From Pardosa pseudoannulata (Eukaryota > Arthropoda > Arachnida > Araneae > Lycosidae), in the NCBI GenBank assembly GCA_032207245.1, contig CM063498.1, positions 94,620,301-94,684,300 on the forward strand: a stretch of 64,000 bases of DNA, read 5' to 3'. Below the pieces are notes generated by a model. That model ran no database searches and was not told the DNA's origin. It worked only from the letters and a program-made list of their open reading frames with translations. Within the stretch, counting starts at the first letter, position 1; each line of letters opens with the position of its first letter. Below are positions 24,766-36,110 of this stretch, in pieces. The translations under genes were made by a program, and so were the position numbers.

Positions 24766-24942
24766 CGAACGATGGCTGAATGATTAGGGCGCTGATATTC
24801 AATACCGAAGTTCGTGGGTTTGAATCCCACTGTACTATGGATGTTTGTAGCCTTTCGGAATTGACTTTAAGAAGTAGCTTCCGGGCTCATTAGCCTCGTG
24901 TTGCAAAAAAAGTAGACCGTAGCGCTCCAAACTAAATCAAAC
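24766..24942 (+). mobile_element. SINE family A, copy 6
   Basis: cgaacgatggctgaatgatt agggcgctg and B box GGGTTTGAATCCCAC are followed by gatgtttgtagcctttcgga, ttagcctcgtgttgcaaaaa and end gcgctccaaactaaatcaaa. It is full length with modest divergence. Confidence 0.88.
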
Positions 24943-25885
24943 CTTTATATTGGTGATGCAACAAAGGCTAAAAACAATATTAATTTTGAAATAAATATAA
25001 CCTGTAATTTTGGAACGTTAAATACCGAGACTGATGGGTTGAAACGAAGTGAATAGTTTGAAAATAAATTTATAAGTTTGTACACTATAACCATGTAAAA
25101 AATTAAAAAGTTGGGGTAGGATTTTTCACTTTTTCTTTTGACTTGTAAAAAAGTTTAGTATAAATAGCAGCTTGTCTTTTTAGTTTATTTTAACTGGTTA
25201 TTCAAGGCAATTTTTCTTTTTAGGTTCAAAATTTATTCTTACTTCAGTCTGGTAATTTTGTCATCTTTCTTTACCTCATGCAACATTGACTGGTATTAAT
25301 GTAGCTTAGGAACGTATAATTTTCTCTTCCATCTTTATTTGCCAGAGCAATGCTTATGGTTGAATACATCTCGATTAAAAAGAAATACCTCAGGAAATAA
25401 TAAAAAAGATATAGAAACGAAATCATTGGTTATCTACATGCTTTAGCTGCACAGAGGATCAGAAGTTTGCTGTTGCGTGAATTCTTACTTGTGTCAGCAT
25501 CTGTTAACTCAGGTTCAAGCTAGCTGATATCCTTTAAGAGTGTCTTTAACTCTAAAGATAACAGAGTGGTTTTCAATTTTCATGTTCACATTGTTTGAAC
25601 TTATGTTTATACCGACTTTTAGTTGGTTTAAGAATAGCCTGCTTATTTTTACGGCTGTAAATTTTAAAGAAATTATTAGCAGGCAGTTGAACGCTATTTC
25701 ATGTATATATAGTTGTAATAAATTATAAAACACTGGTACCTTAACACTAGAATTACCTAGTTTTACTGCACCCATCAAATAGACGAATTTCTGATCATGG
25801 CTTTCATTGCAATTTTTGACTTAATGTAAATAAAAGAATATAATTTAACAAAAACAACTTTTTATATAATAATTCATTAATGGCC
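24943..25885. other. No gene found; one piggyBac-like end
   Basis: AT-rich sequence. At 25743 ttaacactagaattacctag matches the left end of the TTAA elements at 56254 (ttaacactagatttacgga), but no opposite end was found. Overlapping frames at 25515-25778 (minus) and 25540-25728 (plus) have no recognised domain. Confidence 0.4.
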
Positions 25886-25890
25886 AGTAT

Positions 25891-26014
25891 CACCAAAGTC
25901 GTTTAACGGCTAACAGCGATTAAGCCATGGTGCCCAATCGCCCAACCGATGGTGGGGCGCGATTCTCCATTTAAACAGAGAATAATCGCTGTTAGCAGTT
26001 AAACAATTTTGGTG
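25891..26014. mobile_element. Foldback/MITE, ~124 bp
   Basis: Left arm caccaaagtcgtttaacggc taacagcgatta and right arm (complement) caccaaaattgtttaactgc taacagcgatta pair over about 32 bp with four mismatches. The GC-richer loop is about 60 bp (gccatggtgcccaatcgccc). Target duplication was not resolved. It ends 13 bp before the Helitron at 26028. Confidence 0.75.
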
Positions 26015-26027
26015 AGATCAACCCTAA

Positions 26028-27150
26028 TCTATATATATAAAAATGAATTTGTGTCTGTCTGTCTGTCTGTACTCAATAGACTCAAAAACTATGCATCCAA
26101 TCGCCGTGAAAATTAGGGAAATATTTATGTATATCCCTGGGAAGGTTTTTGTAAATTTTCAACGTTCGAAATTCATTTCTTCCCCCTTTTTCGAGCATTT
26201 AATGTCATTATTCCAAGCATTATTTTCCCCGGTTAAACGCAAACGATTAAGTTTTTAATTTATCGCATAATAACTAAGTGAAAGAAGCAATATATCTAGC
26301 AATGTGACGTCATCCCAAGTAATTGTTTTAAACGCAGTTTTCCACGGTTAAAAGCAGGAGATTAAAATGTTCAATTCATCACATAATAAATAGGTGAAAA
26401 TAATATTTTTCTATCATTATGACATCATTACTTTAAATATCTGATTTATTCATTTCTTATTTTATATTACCTAAACATCGTCTGCGTAATATCAATTCGA
26501 TTTGACCTGGAAATTGAGATATAAAGTGATTAACTTTCATTTCTATGTGACCCTAATTATAGCATTTTTATATAAGAACTAATTTAATTCTTGGTTAATT
26601 TTTACATTACAATGAAATGCATATCCACAATATTCTAACAACAAAAAGTACAAATTTCAGTGACTCTCATGGACAAGTAAAACTTATCATTTTATATATA
26701 TAGTTATCATTATATTCATATGGTTGTCGATATGAATGTGTATTTCTGTTTCACACAAAACCATGTGGTTTGTCATAAATTTCCTTAGTTTTGGACAACA
26801 TTTATTTATACCACCAAAATTAGCACTGTTGTTGTCAAAACCGCTTCCTATTCTAATATGGCAAGATCTGTTAATTTTGCTAATCAACGTACAGTATTAA
26901 TACAGTAATGTAATTTAGGGTTAAACTTCTATGTTACCATAAAAAAAGTTTGAGCAAATTTAATATAAGACAAAAATTCGATTTAAAAAATTGAATAATC
27001 TCATAATAGGCTTATGATAGAAATACATAAATATATTGCAATGACTCGAACTGAACTGTGACGTATTTATAGAGTTATGCACGAAAAAAAATCTTTGTTT
27101 AAAAGTAATATATTAAGATCACCGTAGCGAAGCACGGGCAAACTTGCTAG
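26028..27150 (+). mobile_element. Complete non-autonomous Helitron, 1123 bp
   Basis: The 5' end is TCTATATATATAAAAATGAA followed by GTCTGTCTGTCTGT. The 3' end is accgtagcgaagcacgggca then aacttgCTAG, with a stem-loop (CCGT...ACGG, imperfect) about 10 bp before CTAG. The flanking bases are A before TC and T after CTAG, exactly the A|T insertion site of Helitrons. There are no terminal inverted repeats or target duplication, as expected. The interior shares blocks with the element at 1-1147. No Rep/helicase frame is present. The open frame at 26043-26258 (MNLCLSVCLYSIDSK) is the 5' region in translation, not a gene. Confidence 0.9.
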
Positions 27151-27175
27151 TTATTAATAAAAACAGATTAATTAA

Positions 27176-27776
27176 CACATTGACGGACAGTAAAAACAAG
27201 TGAAGCTCCAAAATTAACGCTATATGTTTTTGTAATTTTTAGAATATTAGAAGTATAATTTTACTCTTCCTTCTTAAATAAACTTAATTTTGATTAATTC
27301 AGCACCTTTAATTAGTTTGCGGCTATAACCGTCATGACGCCACCGGACTTAAGACACTAAGTAATAGAACAATGGTGGCTATAACAGCAAAAATTTAAAA
27401 ACGTAAATGGCAGGTTTAAAGAGTCAAATAAGCAATTTTTTGTGTGCAACAAAGCTTTTTTGGGAGTTTTACATGAAATGTCAGTTCATAATCAAACAAA
27501 AATATATAAATGACAATAAAATATATTCAAGGGAAAACACGATCGTACTATTCCCTTCACATCCACTTGCATATTGAAGCTGCAAGTCTTGTAATAAGTG
27601 GAAAACGAAATTCAACATAAAAATATTGCTTAATGATACTAAGCTTCTACTTGTACGCCAGTAAATGTACATTTGTGCCACTATAGCTTTAGTGCTTCGT
27701 TTAAGACGGCTATTGCCGTCATGCCACATAGTGAACATCGCTTTGACGGCTATAGACTCAAGTGTCTGTCAACGTG
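27176..27776. mobile_element. piggyBac-type MITE, 601 bp, TTAA-flanked
   Basis: TTAA (27172-27175) is followed by CACATTGACGGACA. The right end read inward is CACGTTGACAGACA, followed outside by TTAA (27777-27780). The terminal repeats match 12 of 14 bases. Sub-terminal motifs repeat inside (ggctataaccgtcatgacgc cac near 27316; ggctattgccgtcatgccac near 27708). No transposase is present; the frame 27481-27738 on the minus strand has no recognised domain. Confidence 0.82.
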
Positions 27777-27780
27777 TTAA

Positions 27781-28260
27781 TTTCTATTGCATAGATTTTA
27801 CAAAAAAAAATAATGTTTATACTACTTTTCGAGATTGGGTATTTCACTAAGAACTTTATCACGTTAGAAGTACACTGATAATTATTGCATCCTCATTACC
27901 AGTTAGACCGTTTAGTTCTAAACTGAATCGTAGTTGAAGCAAAATAGATTATAACGGCTGCCAAACACTTTTGATCATTCAATTTTGAAATTGCCAAAGT
28001 CGTCATTTTGACGGGTATAAATACCTATTTATAAATAGGTATTTGTCATACTGATTATGGAAATTAAAGTGGGTGAGTGAAAATTGAATAGAAATATTGA
28101 ACCATTCTTATATTTCATCAAAAGTCATGTCATAAAATTCTAGAACAATACATAAATTATATTAAATTTTTAAGCATGGAATTTGAAAATAATCAAAATG
28201 ACGGCCTTGATAGTTCTACTATTAATATTTTTTTAAAGTGGTAAAACACAACACACACAC
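27781..28260. other. No gene found; 26-bp palindrome
   Basis: AT-rich noncoding sequence containing the perfect palindrome at 28019-28044. Confidence 0.5.
28019..28044. repeat. Perfect 26-bp palindrome
   Basis: The left half aaatacctattta is the exact complement of the right half taaataggtattt, with no loop. It is flanked by cgtcattttgacggg immediately upstream, itself a short inverted repeat (cgtc/gacg). Confidence 0.9.
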
Positions 28261-28262
28261 AT

Positions 28263-28264
28263 AA

Positions 28265-28342
<78 letters not shown>
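28263..28342. repeat. (TA)n microsatellite
   Basis: Nearly pure TA with one or two TG interruptions, preceded by a short ACACACAC run. It ends at the left boundary of the solo LTR. Confidence 0.97.
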
Positions 28343-28343
<1 letters not shown>

Positions 28344-28634
28344 GTCGGGGTCCCCAGTAAACACACTAGAGTCCTGACATCAGCTTCATATCTTTATTAA
28401 TCCACTTCACACACTACTCAACAATGGCGTCTCATATTGGCGCCCAATCTGCTAACAAAGGCAGTTTTCACTGCTTCGAGGAGCCACAGGTCCGTCTATA
28501 GTAATTGCTTATCGCTCTCTGCCCATATCACTGCGCGTGAGCCGTATTTATGTGGCTAATAACTCGAGGCGCGTTATTCCCATTAAAAGAATCCTTACTT
28601 AAAATCTCTTAAATTACTCTATATTTTAAATCCT

Positions 28635-28638
<4 letters not shown>
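28343..28638 (-). mobile_element. Solo LTR (minus strand), 296 bp, gypsy-like
   Basis: Read on the minus strand it begins TGTCAGGATTTAAAATATAG and ends ACTGGGGACCCCGACA, giving TG...CA boundaries. A TATA-like cacataaatacggctcacgc gc lies near the middle, and an AATAAA signal (ggattaataaagatatgaag) lies about 60 bp before the 3' end. It is flanked on both sides by TATA (28339-28342 and 28639-28642), a 4-bp duplication within a TA repeat. Gypsy-clade retroelements prefer alternating pyrimidine-purine targets, which fits. No internal region remains. Confidence 0.8.
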
Positions 28639-28684
<46 letters not shown>

Positions 28685-28705
28685 GATATGTATATATATA
28701 ATATA
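28639..28705. repeat. (TA)n microsatellite
   Basis: Continuation of the TA repeat split by the solo LTR, with some TG interruptions at the far end. Confidence 0.95.
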
Positions 28706-29039
28706 GGGCTGGGATTAGTAGGTGTGCCGTGTGTGATTCTAAGGAGGCGACCAAATCTCTAGGCCAGTTAATAGAATATAAAAACTTGAAGTATAATAAA
28801 AATTTAAAAAAAAACCACCATTCACAGTTAAATTTTTTCCTTCGGTTGAATAATAAATTTTTGTCTATATTTAGAAAACATAAATGTAGACAAAAATTCT
28901 CTTCCGAATTCATTTCGAAAATGAAATTATTAAAACATATTTAATAACGCTATTCAACCCAGAAAAATTTAACGATCTGTGATTGTTAGCAAACAAGATA
29001 AAGTCCACGAGAGTTTAAAACTAGTATATTTTACTAATA

Positions 29040-29088
29040 ATATATATGTACACACACACACATATGTATATATATATATATATGTATG

Positions 29089-29129
<41 letters not shown>

Positions 29130-29157
29130 ATATGTATATGTATATATATATATATAT
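29040..29157. repeat. (TA)n/(TG)n compound microsatellite
   Basis: Begins with a short ACACACAC run, then TA with regular TG interruptions. Frames across it (28979-29164) are artefactual. Confidence 0.95.
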
Positions 29158-29159
29158 TG

Positions 29160-30410
29160 CATAAGGTACTTAAATTCCGGTTTTTAGTTTCTTTTGTTAC
29201 CGTGATGAAACGTATTGATAAATGAAGTACTTCGTTTATTACCGTGATAAAAATATAATGCTAAAAATCAAGTAACGTCTTGTAAAATTTCACAACATTC
29301 GCAAATGAAAACTTTTTAAAAAAAGAACAGGGACAGGAGAATAAAAATAATTTTTCTTATCATTTTTATTTTATGCACTGTTCCTGACAATGGCAGCCTA
29401 AATTGTATCGTTATACAGACATATAAAAAATTACTTTTCTATAAACAAATATTGTATGATACCCAGCCCGACGCTGTCTGGAATCAGTTTAATGCGGTTT
29501 ATAGTATTTGAAATAAAGTTATTACAAGTAACACCATTCCCTTCCATCAGTCGAGTCACGTGCCATATTTACAAAGAACAATTTCATTGTTACAAGATGA
29601 AAACATACTATTAACACCACCTGAAAGTTTCCGCAATAGTTTTTCCCTATTGTTCTATATTTGAGTCTTTCAAAAAAATCCCCACCTGGAGAAAAATAAT
29701 CCTCTTAATTACAGTCTACTGTTTTTTGATTCCCCCGACGTAATTAATTTTCCCCCTGGCTCAACTTTCTCTGCAAAATCTGCCACGCGTTCTTTTGTTC
29801 ATGACATTCGGATCAAAAAGAAAGTATAAAAGATTATAGATGGGGGGGGGCAGGTAAGGGTAAGAAAGTCTGAACACTTTCCATGCTCGGAATTGACCGT
29901 CGTGTCTGTTTTTTTACCTTATTTTATTTCACTTTTTTTCCCTTCTTTTCTGAATATTATAATGCCAGATTTTCCCCGAGCTGTCAACAATAAACTTGGG
30001 CTTAAATCCGGCGGCTTTTGTAGCCAGCTTTCTTGTCACGCGAACGCCCCCTGGAGAATTTGCTAAAAAATGGAAAAGGTGCCTCCCCCCGCCCCTGTAC
30101 CTTGATGCTCTTGATGCGTTTGATGGAGCCAACAGGGGTCTGGAATCTTATACGCTTTGTTCGCGTGGAGAGCTGGTTTCTTTTTTCTGTGTGACGCTTC
30201 GACAGGCACATGGAATCTTTTTTTTTTATTCTCTGCTTTGAAGATGACAGACAAATTGTTCGATGGTATAAGATTAGAGCTATGCTGAAAAGTTCCTTTT
30301 GACGATAAATATGAATCGCCGAAGACGTGTACTTCAGTACGGTAGTATAAGGAGTACAAATAAGATGATTTTAGACTAATTCACTGCAGTTCCCCAGAAT
30401 GGACAGGGAT
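29160..30410. other. GC-richer noncoding stretch, no gene shown
   Basis: Between 29690 and 30250 composition is closer to balanced, with runs such as gggggggg (29842) and gaacgccccctggagaattt. Overlapping open frames on both strands reach 98 codons (30063-30359 minus; 29996-30241 plus) but none has a recognised domain. Overlapping frames on both strands argue for chance. It could be a conserved noncoding or untranslated region. Confidence 0.25.
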
Positions 30411-30508
30411 GAAAAAAATGTTTTTTGGCACGCATGTTTCTTCATAATTGAATATATTTGTCGGAATGTTATTATCATTTTTTGTGTGTGTCAGCATTCA
30501 TCAGTGGG

Positions 30509-31555
30509 AAAGAACATGGAAATGAAGTTCTAAAAAATAGACGAAGTGGAAATCTGATCAAATATTGAATGAACAAAGCTTTTTAGGAATGCGATTCTAA
30601 ATGCCGGCAAACGAAAATTATTTTCGATTTGCTCTTGATCTATTGAAACTACTAACAATTGTAATTAGAAACTAAAATTGCATGGCTAAACATAGAATAA
30701 AATAAGTAGATACGTATACAAATCAGTTACTATCTCATTCTTTCTTTATCACAAGATGAGGACTTAAAAACTTCATTAATATTGCTTAGTTTCTTAATTT
30801 TTTTTATTGCTGATATAAAGTTTCAGTTGCTTTCTTCTAATATAATGCCAGTATATCAATAGAATGATAAAAAAGAAAGAACATGGAAATGAAGTTCTAA
30901 AAAATAGACGAAGTGGAAATCTGATCAAATATTGAATGAACAAAGCTTTTTAGGAATGCGATTCTAAATGCCGGCAAACGAAAATTATTTTCGATTTGCT
31001 CTTGATCTATTGAAACTACTAACAATTGTAATTAGAAACTAAAATTGCATGGCTAAACATAGAATAAAATAAGTAGATACGTATACAAATCAGTTACTAT
31101 CTCATTCTTTCTTTATCACAAGATGAGGACTTAAAAACTTCATTAATATTGCTTAGTTTCTTAATTTTTTTTATTGCTGATATAAAGTTTCAGTTGCTTT
31201 CTTCTAATATAATGCCAGTATATCAATAGAATGATAAAAAATTACTTCCATCCATGTTTAGGAATGTGATGAAAATGCCCGCAAACGAAAATTATTTTCG
31301 ATTTGCTCTTGATCTATTGAAACTACTAACAATTGTAATTAGAAACTAAAATTGCATGGCTAAACATAGAATAAAATAAGTAGATACGTATACAAATCAG
31401 TTACTATCTCATTCTTTCTTTATCACAAGATGAGGACTTAAAAACTTCATTAATATTGCTTAGTTTCTTAATTTTTTTTATTGCTGATATAAAGTTTCAG
31501 TTGCTTTCTTCTAATATAATGCCAGTATATCAATAGAATGATAAAAAATTACTTC
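30509..31555 (+). repeat. Tandem triplication, 367/367/~307-bp units
   Basis: Unit 1 (30509-30875) and unit 2 (30876-31242) appear identical by eye over their length (agaacatggaaatgaagttc ... agaatgataaaaaa). Unit 3 (31243-31555) lacks about 60 bp at its start (its tgcccgcaaacg is offset 307 bp from unit 2 against 367 bp between units 1 and 2) and is otherwise almost identical. A flanking motif cttcataattgaatatattt gtc occurs on both sides (30440 and 31770). Near identity in otherwise diverged DNA implies very recent amplification or an assembly artefact. Confidence 0.92.
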
Positions 31556-31819
31556 CATCTGCTTTGACGTTTGTGCAAAGATATTTGAACAAAAAACTTT
31601 GATTTGTGTTATAAATCTAAACCTCATAAGAAAGTTATCTTCATTTCCATTTGAGCATGTCTATTAAGAACTTCAAGAAGTTGATTTGTGTGGTTTTATG
31701 AAATCTGATACAAAATAGAAAGATGCACTGACTATTAAAGTAATATATTTCCATTAAAATTTTGCCTATTTCTTCATAATTGAATATATTTGTCATAAAG
31801 CTATTATCATTCTACGTTC

Positions 31820-32219
31820 CAATTTTGTATAAGAGTAATGAATGAAGTAGAACTGAACACATGGGGAAGTATAAATAGCGAAGATCGCGATCAGAAACAA
31901 AGAAAAGAAATTAGTATTTAGTAAAACCCAATATCTGTAAGATATGGAAAAATGTTAAGACGAGGTGTGGTGTCAAACAAATATCTGAAGTATGGCACTG
32001 ATAAAATTTATAAAAGTTAAAATTTAGACATTCATCCAAGTTTTGTAGCTTGAAACGTTAAATAACATTTACACAGATGCATTATTAGGCAACAACTAAA
32101 ATATAATGGTGATGCAAGTTAATTAAAGATTTGCTTTAGACCAGTTCTGTCCTTTGTTCGTTTGGACTGAATTCTGGTTAAGCATAGATTCTCTGTACCT
32201 TGCACACTCACATACATAA

Positions 32220-32250
<31 letters not shown>

Positions 32251-32789
32251 AACCTGTTTAAACTCTAATCTAGACATACCTTGTCTAGATCTTGGGACAG
32301 TATCCTTTTATATATATTTTAGTTGTAGCCAAAGTTTAAAATAAATAACATTAATTTACTACATTATTTATTTTTCACAAACATAAATATAAACAAACTA
32401 CCATAAATTAAACAACAAAAAATATGTAGTTGAAAAGTAAATAAAATTTTTAAAATTGTGTAACTATTGAAATTATATTTTCAATATTCGATAAGTAACT
32501 TGAGATATTGGCTGTTAAAACAATTATCTAAATATGTATCTATCAATCTTTGACGATATTTCGAATATAAGTATTTCGTATCCAAAAACAGGAATCTAAA
32601 AAAGTGTCTTGAATTAAAACTCAACTAAATTTTCTCGAAATTCGCATTTATTTTATTTTAATAAATTAATTATGCCTGTTAAGTAATTTTTGTCAAGGCT
32701 TATGTGTGTTTTACTTTACCTCTCCGGCTTCTTCCATTCTTCCTCTGTCTATATTCTTTGGCGCACGTGAGCTTTAGATGCCAATTGTG
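31820..32789. other. No gene found
   Basis: AT-rich sequence with a short TA/GA microsatellite at 32218-32250. No frames of note. Confidence 0.4.
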
Positions 32790-33095
32790 CAGGGTCAGGA
32801 GTCTGTAAACTACAGCCCGTGCCCTAAATCCAGCTTGCTGCCTGTTTTCTATCCGGCTTGAACTAGTATAAATCAAATGAAAGCGACGTGGTACGGCATA
32901 TCAGATCTAAGTTTTGAATAATGACCACACTTGACGTTACTAGCATAATATTATTTACCGCCCGTGCCCTAAATCCAGTCCGCTGCCTGTTTTCATTCCG
33001 GCCTACACTAGTATAAATCAAATGGGAGCTACGCGGTACGGCATATCAGATCCAAGTTTTGAATAATGACCACACTTGACGTTACTAGCGTATTA
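32790..33095 (+). mobile_element. hAT (Zaphod/Tip100-like) end, internally duplicated
   Basis: CAGGGTCAGGAGTCTGTAAA ctacagcccgtgccctaaat ccagcttgctgcctgtttt follows the widely distributed hAT end pattern (gcaaactacggcccg..ccaaatccggcccgcngcctgtttt). A 145-bp unit from cccgtgccctaaatccag (32816) to gacgttactagc is repeated at 32961. The opposite end and an 8-bp duplication were not located. Confidence 0.6.
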
Positions 33096-33303
33096 TTTTT
33101 TCAGGGAGGAGTGAATGCCAGTTGTTGTCAGTTTTGCTACAGAAGCGCAGTAATACAGTATTTCCCAGTGCTTTATGTAAAATCCCAACACTGATCAGTC
33201 TCTTTGATGACCATCAGGGCAGTAACGAGGTCCTTTAATACCCTTGGCAAAAAACTGGTCTGCGCCCCTGCCACCAACAATAGTGAGAAAATACATAAAC
33301 ATG

Positions 33304-33439
<136 letters not shown>

Positions 33440-33833
33440 GAGACAGACTTCTCGATGGGTGATTGCAGTCATGACCATAAAAATGATACCGTTTTAGCTA
33501 AAGACCTTTATTAAGATAACGTTGGTGGACGGGTTACCACTTCATCATAGGGACAGGACAAACTGAAGAGTCAGCTAGCATGAAGTTCTATGTACAAGAC
33601 CCGTAACACCTGGGTCAACATCTGTGGGACAATATCTCTAGAAGAATCTGTCTCTGACAGCGTGTATCTCCTTTTTATTTGAAAATTTTCTAAATTGTCC
33701 GCTAAGGCCATGTAGGATTATAATTGTTCAGGTCCCTTCTCTGAGGGCGTAAACTGTAGCCCCAGTGGTCAATTTCGATTAGGAGTTAAAAAGGGGAATG
33801 CAAAAGGACGCGGGAATTTTTACCCTTGATTTA

Positions 33834-33872
33834 AGTATATATATATATATATATAGAATATTATATATATAT

Positions 33873-33925
<53 letters not shown>

Positions 33926-33976
33926 TGTATACATATATTTATATACATATATACATATGTATATGTATATATATAT
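33834..33976. repeat. (TA)n/(CA)n microsatellite inside the hAT element
   Basis: TA tract with an ACACACACAC block and TACATA/TGTATA interruptions. Confidence 0.95.
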
Positions 33977-34419
33977 GCAGAATAAACTCACAAAATATTT
34001 TGTTAATTCTTAAAATGTTCCTAGCATATGAATTTTTCATTTTTTTATTTCTATTTTTCCTTATTGATATTTTTGAATACTTTGGGGATATTATTTTGCT
34101 GATCAACTGAATAGTTTATTTGAGGGGAATTATTTTTTATTTAAACATTGAATTTTCATAAAAAATTGGCAAATTTCTAAATATAAATTTAGTTTTAATA
34201 ACTTTATTAAATTCAAAATTTAAAACGAATACCCGGAAATATATTAAGGCATATTTGGGGTGTTAGGTAAACATTTTGTGAGAATCTATAACAGGTTTAG
34301 TCTCTTGAAGCATTTTAAAAAATTAGAAAATTCATAAAAAAATAATTTTTAAACACATTGGATTTTATAATAAAAAAAAAGTTTTTTTTCAACTCTTTCT
34401 TATTTCTACTAAGGGTGAT

Positions 34420-34592
34420 TTTGGTTTGGTTTTGGAATGCTACGGTTTTCTTTTTGCAACACGAGGGCTATTGAGACCGGGACCTACTGCTTAAAGCCGA
34501 TTCCGAACAGCTACGAACATCCATGCCATAATGGGATTCGAACTCATGAACTCCGGTTCCGCAGGCCAGCACCCTAACCATTCGGCTCTACG
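34420..34592 (-). mobile_element. SINE family A, copy 7, nested in hAT
   Basis: The minus-strand element has 3' end ttggtttggttttggaatgc, body aacacgagggctattgagac cgggacctactgcttaaagc cgattccgaac, B-box complement gggattcgaactcatgaact and A-box complement accctaaccattcggc. It lies wholly inside the hAT element at 33215-34701 and must be younger than that insertion. Confidence 0.88.
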
Positions 34593-35039
34593 TAGGGTGA
34601 ATCATCCTCTTTCGGACCCCATTTTCCTCACGGTACGGCGCCCCTAAGACGGATTCCTTGGCAAATGCCACCTTTGCCACCTTTGCTTAGTTACGGCCCT
34701 GATGACCATTTACTATCACCGTTAATGATATGAGTTAGATACTTGGAATGTTTCTCCTTATTCTTCATAAGCACATCAGTCTTTACAGACTTTGGCTGCT
34801 TCATACCACGTGCTCCATTCAGTGTGTTCTATTAACCACAACTCTTGTCCAGTATACAATTTTCAAAGTTTTTAAGTCTTTCCCATTATGATCTAACCAT
34901 CTAGTTGGCATACTTGGAAGTCTAGTATGATGAAATATTGTCCCAGAAACGTTCTCATTTTTAACATTAAAAAACTTTTCCCCATTCAATAAGTTTATTA
35001 AAATGTTTGAATTTGCTTCTAGGTGTCAGTAGTAGCATA

Positions 35040-36110
35040 CATGAATAATATTTATGCAAAAAGTAACTTTCTAAGGAAAATAAATACCACGTTATGTATG
35101 TATACGTTTGTGTGTACTTATGTATGTATTCAAGTTTGCAACCTATCCTGCTGAAAGTGTTGTTTTGCTACAATTTAACTCTCATAGAACAAGTTTAAAA
35201 TCTCTGTTTGAAATGGTAAGAGGAATAAATCCTAGGAATGGTAATTTATTGTTTCTTCAAATTTCTGCAAAAAGTAACTTTCTTATGAAAATAAATAATA
35301 CTTTATGTATGTATATGTTTATATATGCTTATGTATGTATTCAAGTTTGCAACCTATCCTGCTGAAAGTGTTGTTTTGCTACAATTTAACTCTCATAGAA
35401 CAAGTTTAAAATCTCTCTTTGAAATGGTAAGAGGAATAAATCCAAAAAATGATAATTTATTGTTTCTTCAAATTTCTGCAAAAAGTAACTTTTTTATGAA
35501 AATAAATAACACTTTATGTATGTATATGTTTGTGTGTGCTTATGTGTGTATTCAAGTTTGCTACTTAACCTGCCGAAAGTTTTGTTTTGTTACAATCTAA
35601 CTCTCATAAAACAGTTTTATAATCTCTGTTTGAAATTGTAAGAGGAATAAATCCTAGGAATAGTAATTTATTGTTTCTTCAAATTTCTGCAAAATGTAAC
35701 TTTCTTGTGAAAATAAATAACACTTTATGTATATGTTTGTGTGTGCTTATGTGTGTATTCAAGTTTGCAACCTATCCTGCTGAAAGTGTTGTTTTGCTAC
35801 AATTTAACTCTCATAGAACAATTTTAAAATCTCTGTTTGAAATGGTAAGAGGAATAAATCCTAGGAATGGTAATTTATTGTTTCTTCAAATTTCTGCAAA
35901 AAGTAACTTTCTTATGAAAATAAATAACACTTTCTGAATGTATATGTTTGTGTGTGCTTATATGTGTATTCAAATTTGCAAGCTTGCCTGTCGAAAGTTT
36001 TCTTTTATTACAATCTAATCTCATAAAACAGTTGTATGATCTTTGTTCGAAATAATAAGAGGAATAAATCCTAGGAATGGTAATTTATTATTTCTTCAAA
36101 TTTCACTTGA
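35040..36110 (+). repeat. Tandem array, ~211-bp monomer, five units
   Basis: The marker caagtttgcaacctatcctg occurs at 35131, 35342, 35553 (ctacttaacctg), 35760 and 35971 (caaatttgcaagcttgcctg), a spacing of 211, 211, 207 and 211 bp. Each unit contains gcaaaaagtaactttct.atgaaaataaat, a TATG/TGTG-rich stretch and aagaggaataaatcctagga atgg. The last unit is the most diverged. Open frames 35108-35365, 35325-35600 and 35671-35937 all encode the same peptide (ATYPAESVVLLQFNSHR), which repeats with the array. Because 211 is not a multiple of three the frames cannot join. Confidence 0.93.

Noticed and set aside
35108..35937. Repeated protein containing ATYPAESVVLLQFNSHR
   Set aside because: The peptide recurs because the DNA is a 211-bp tandem array. 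211 is not divisible by three, so the frames do not join, and there is no start or splice context. A repeat-protein gene is not supported.
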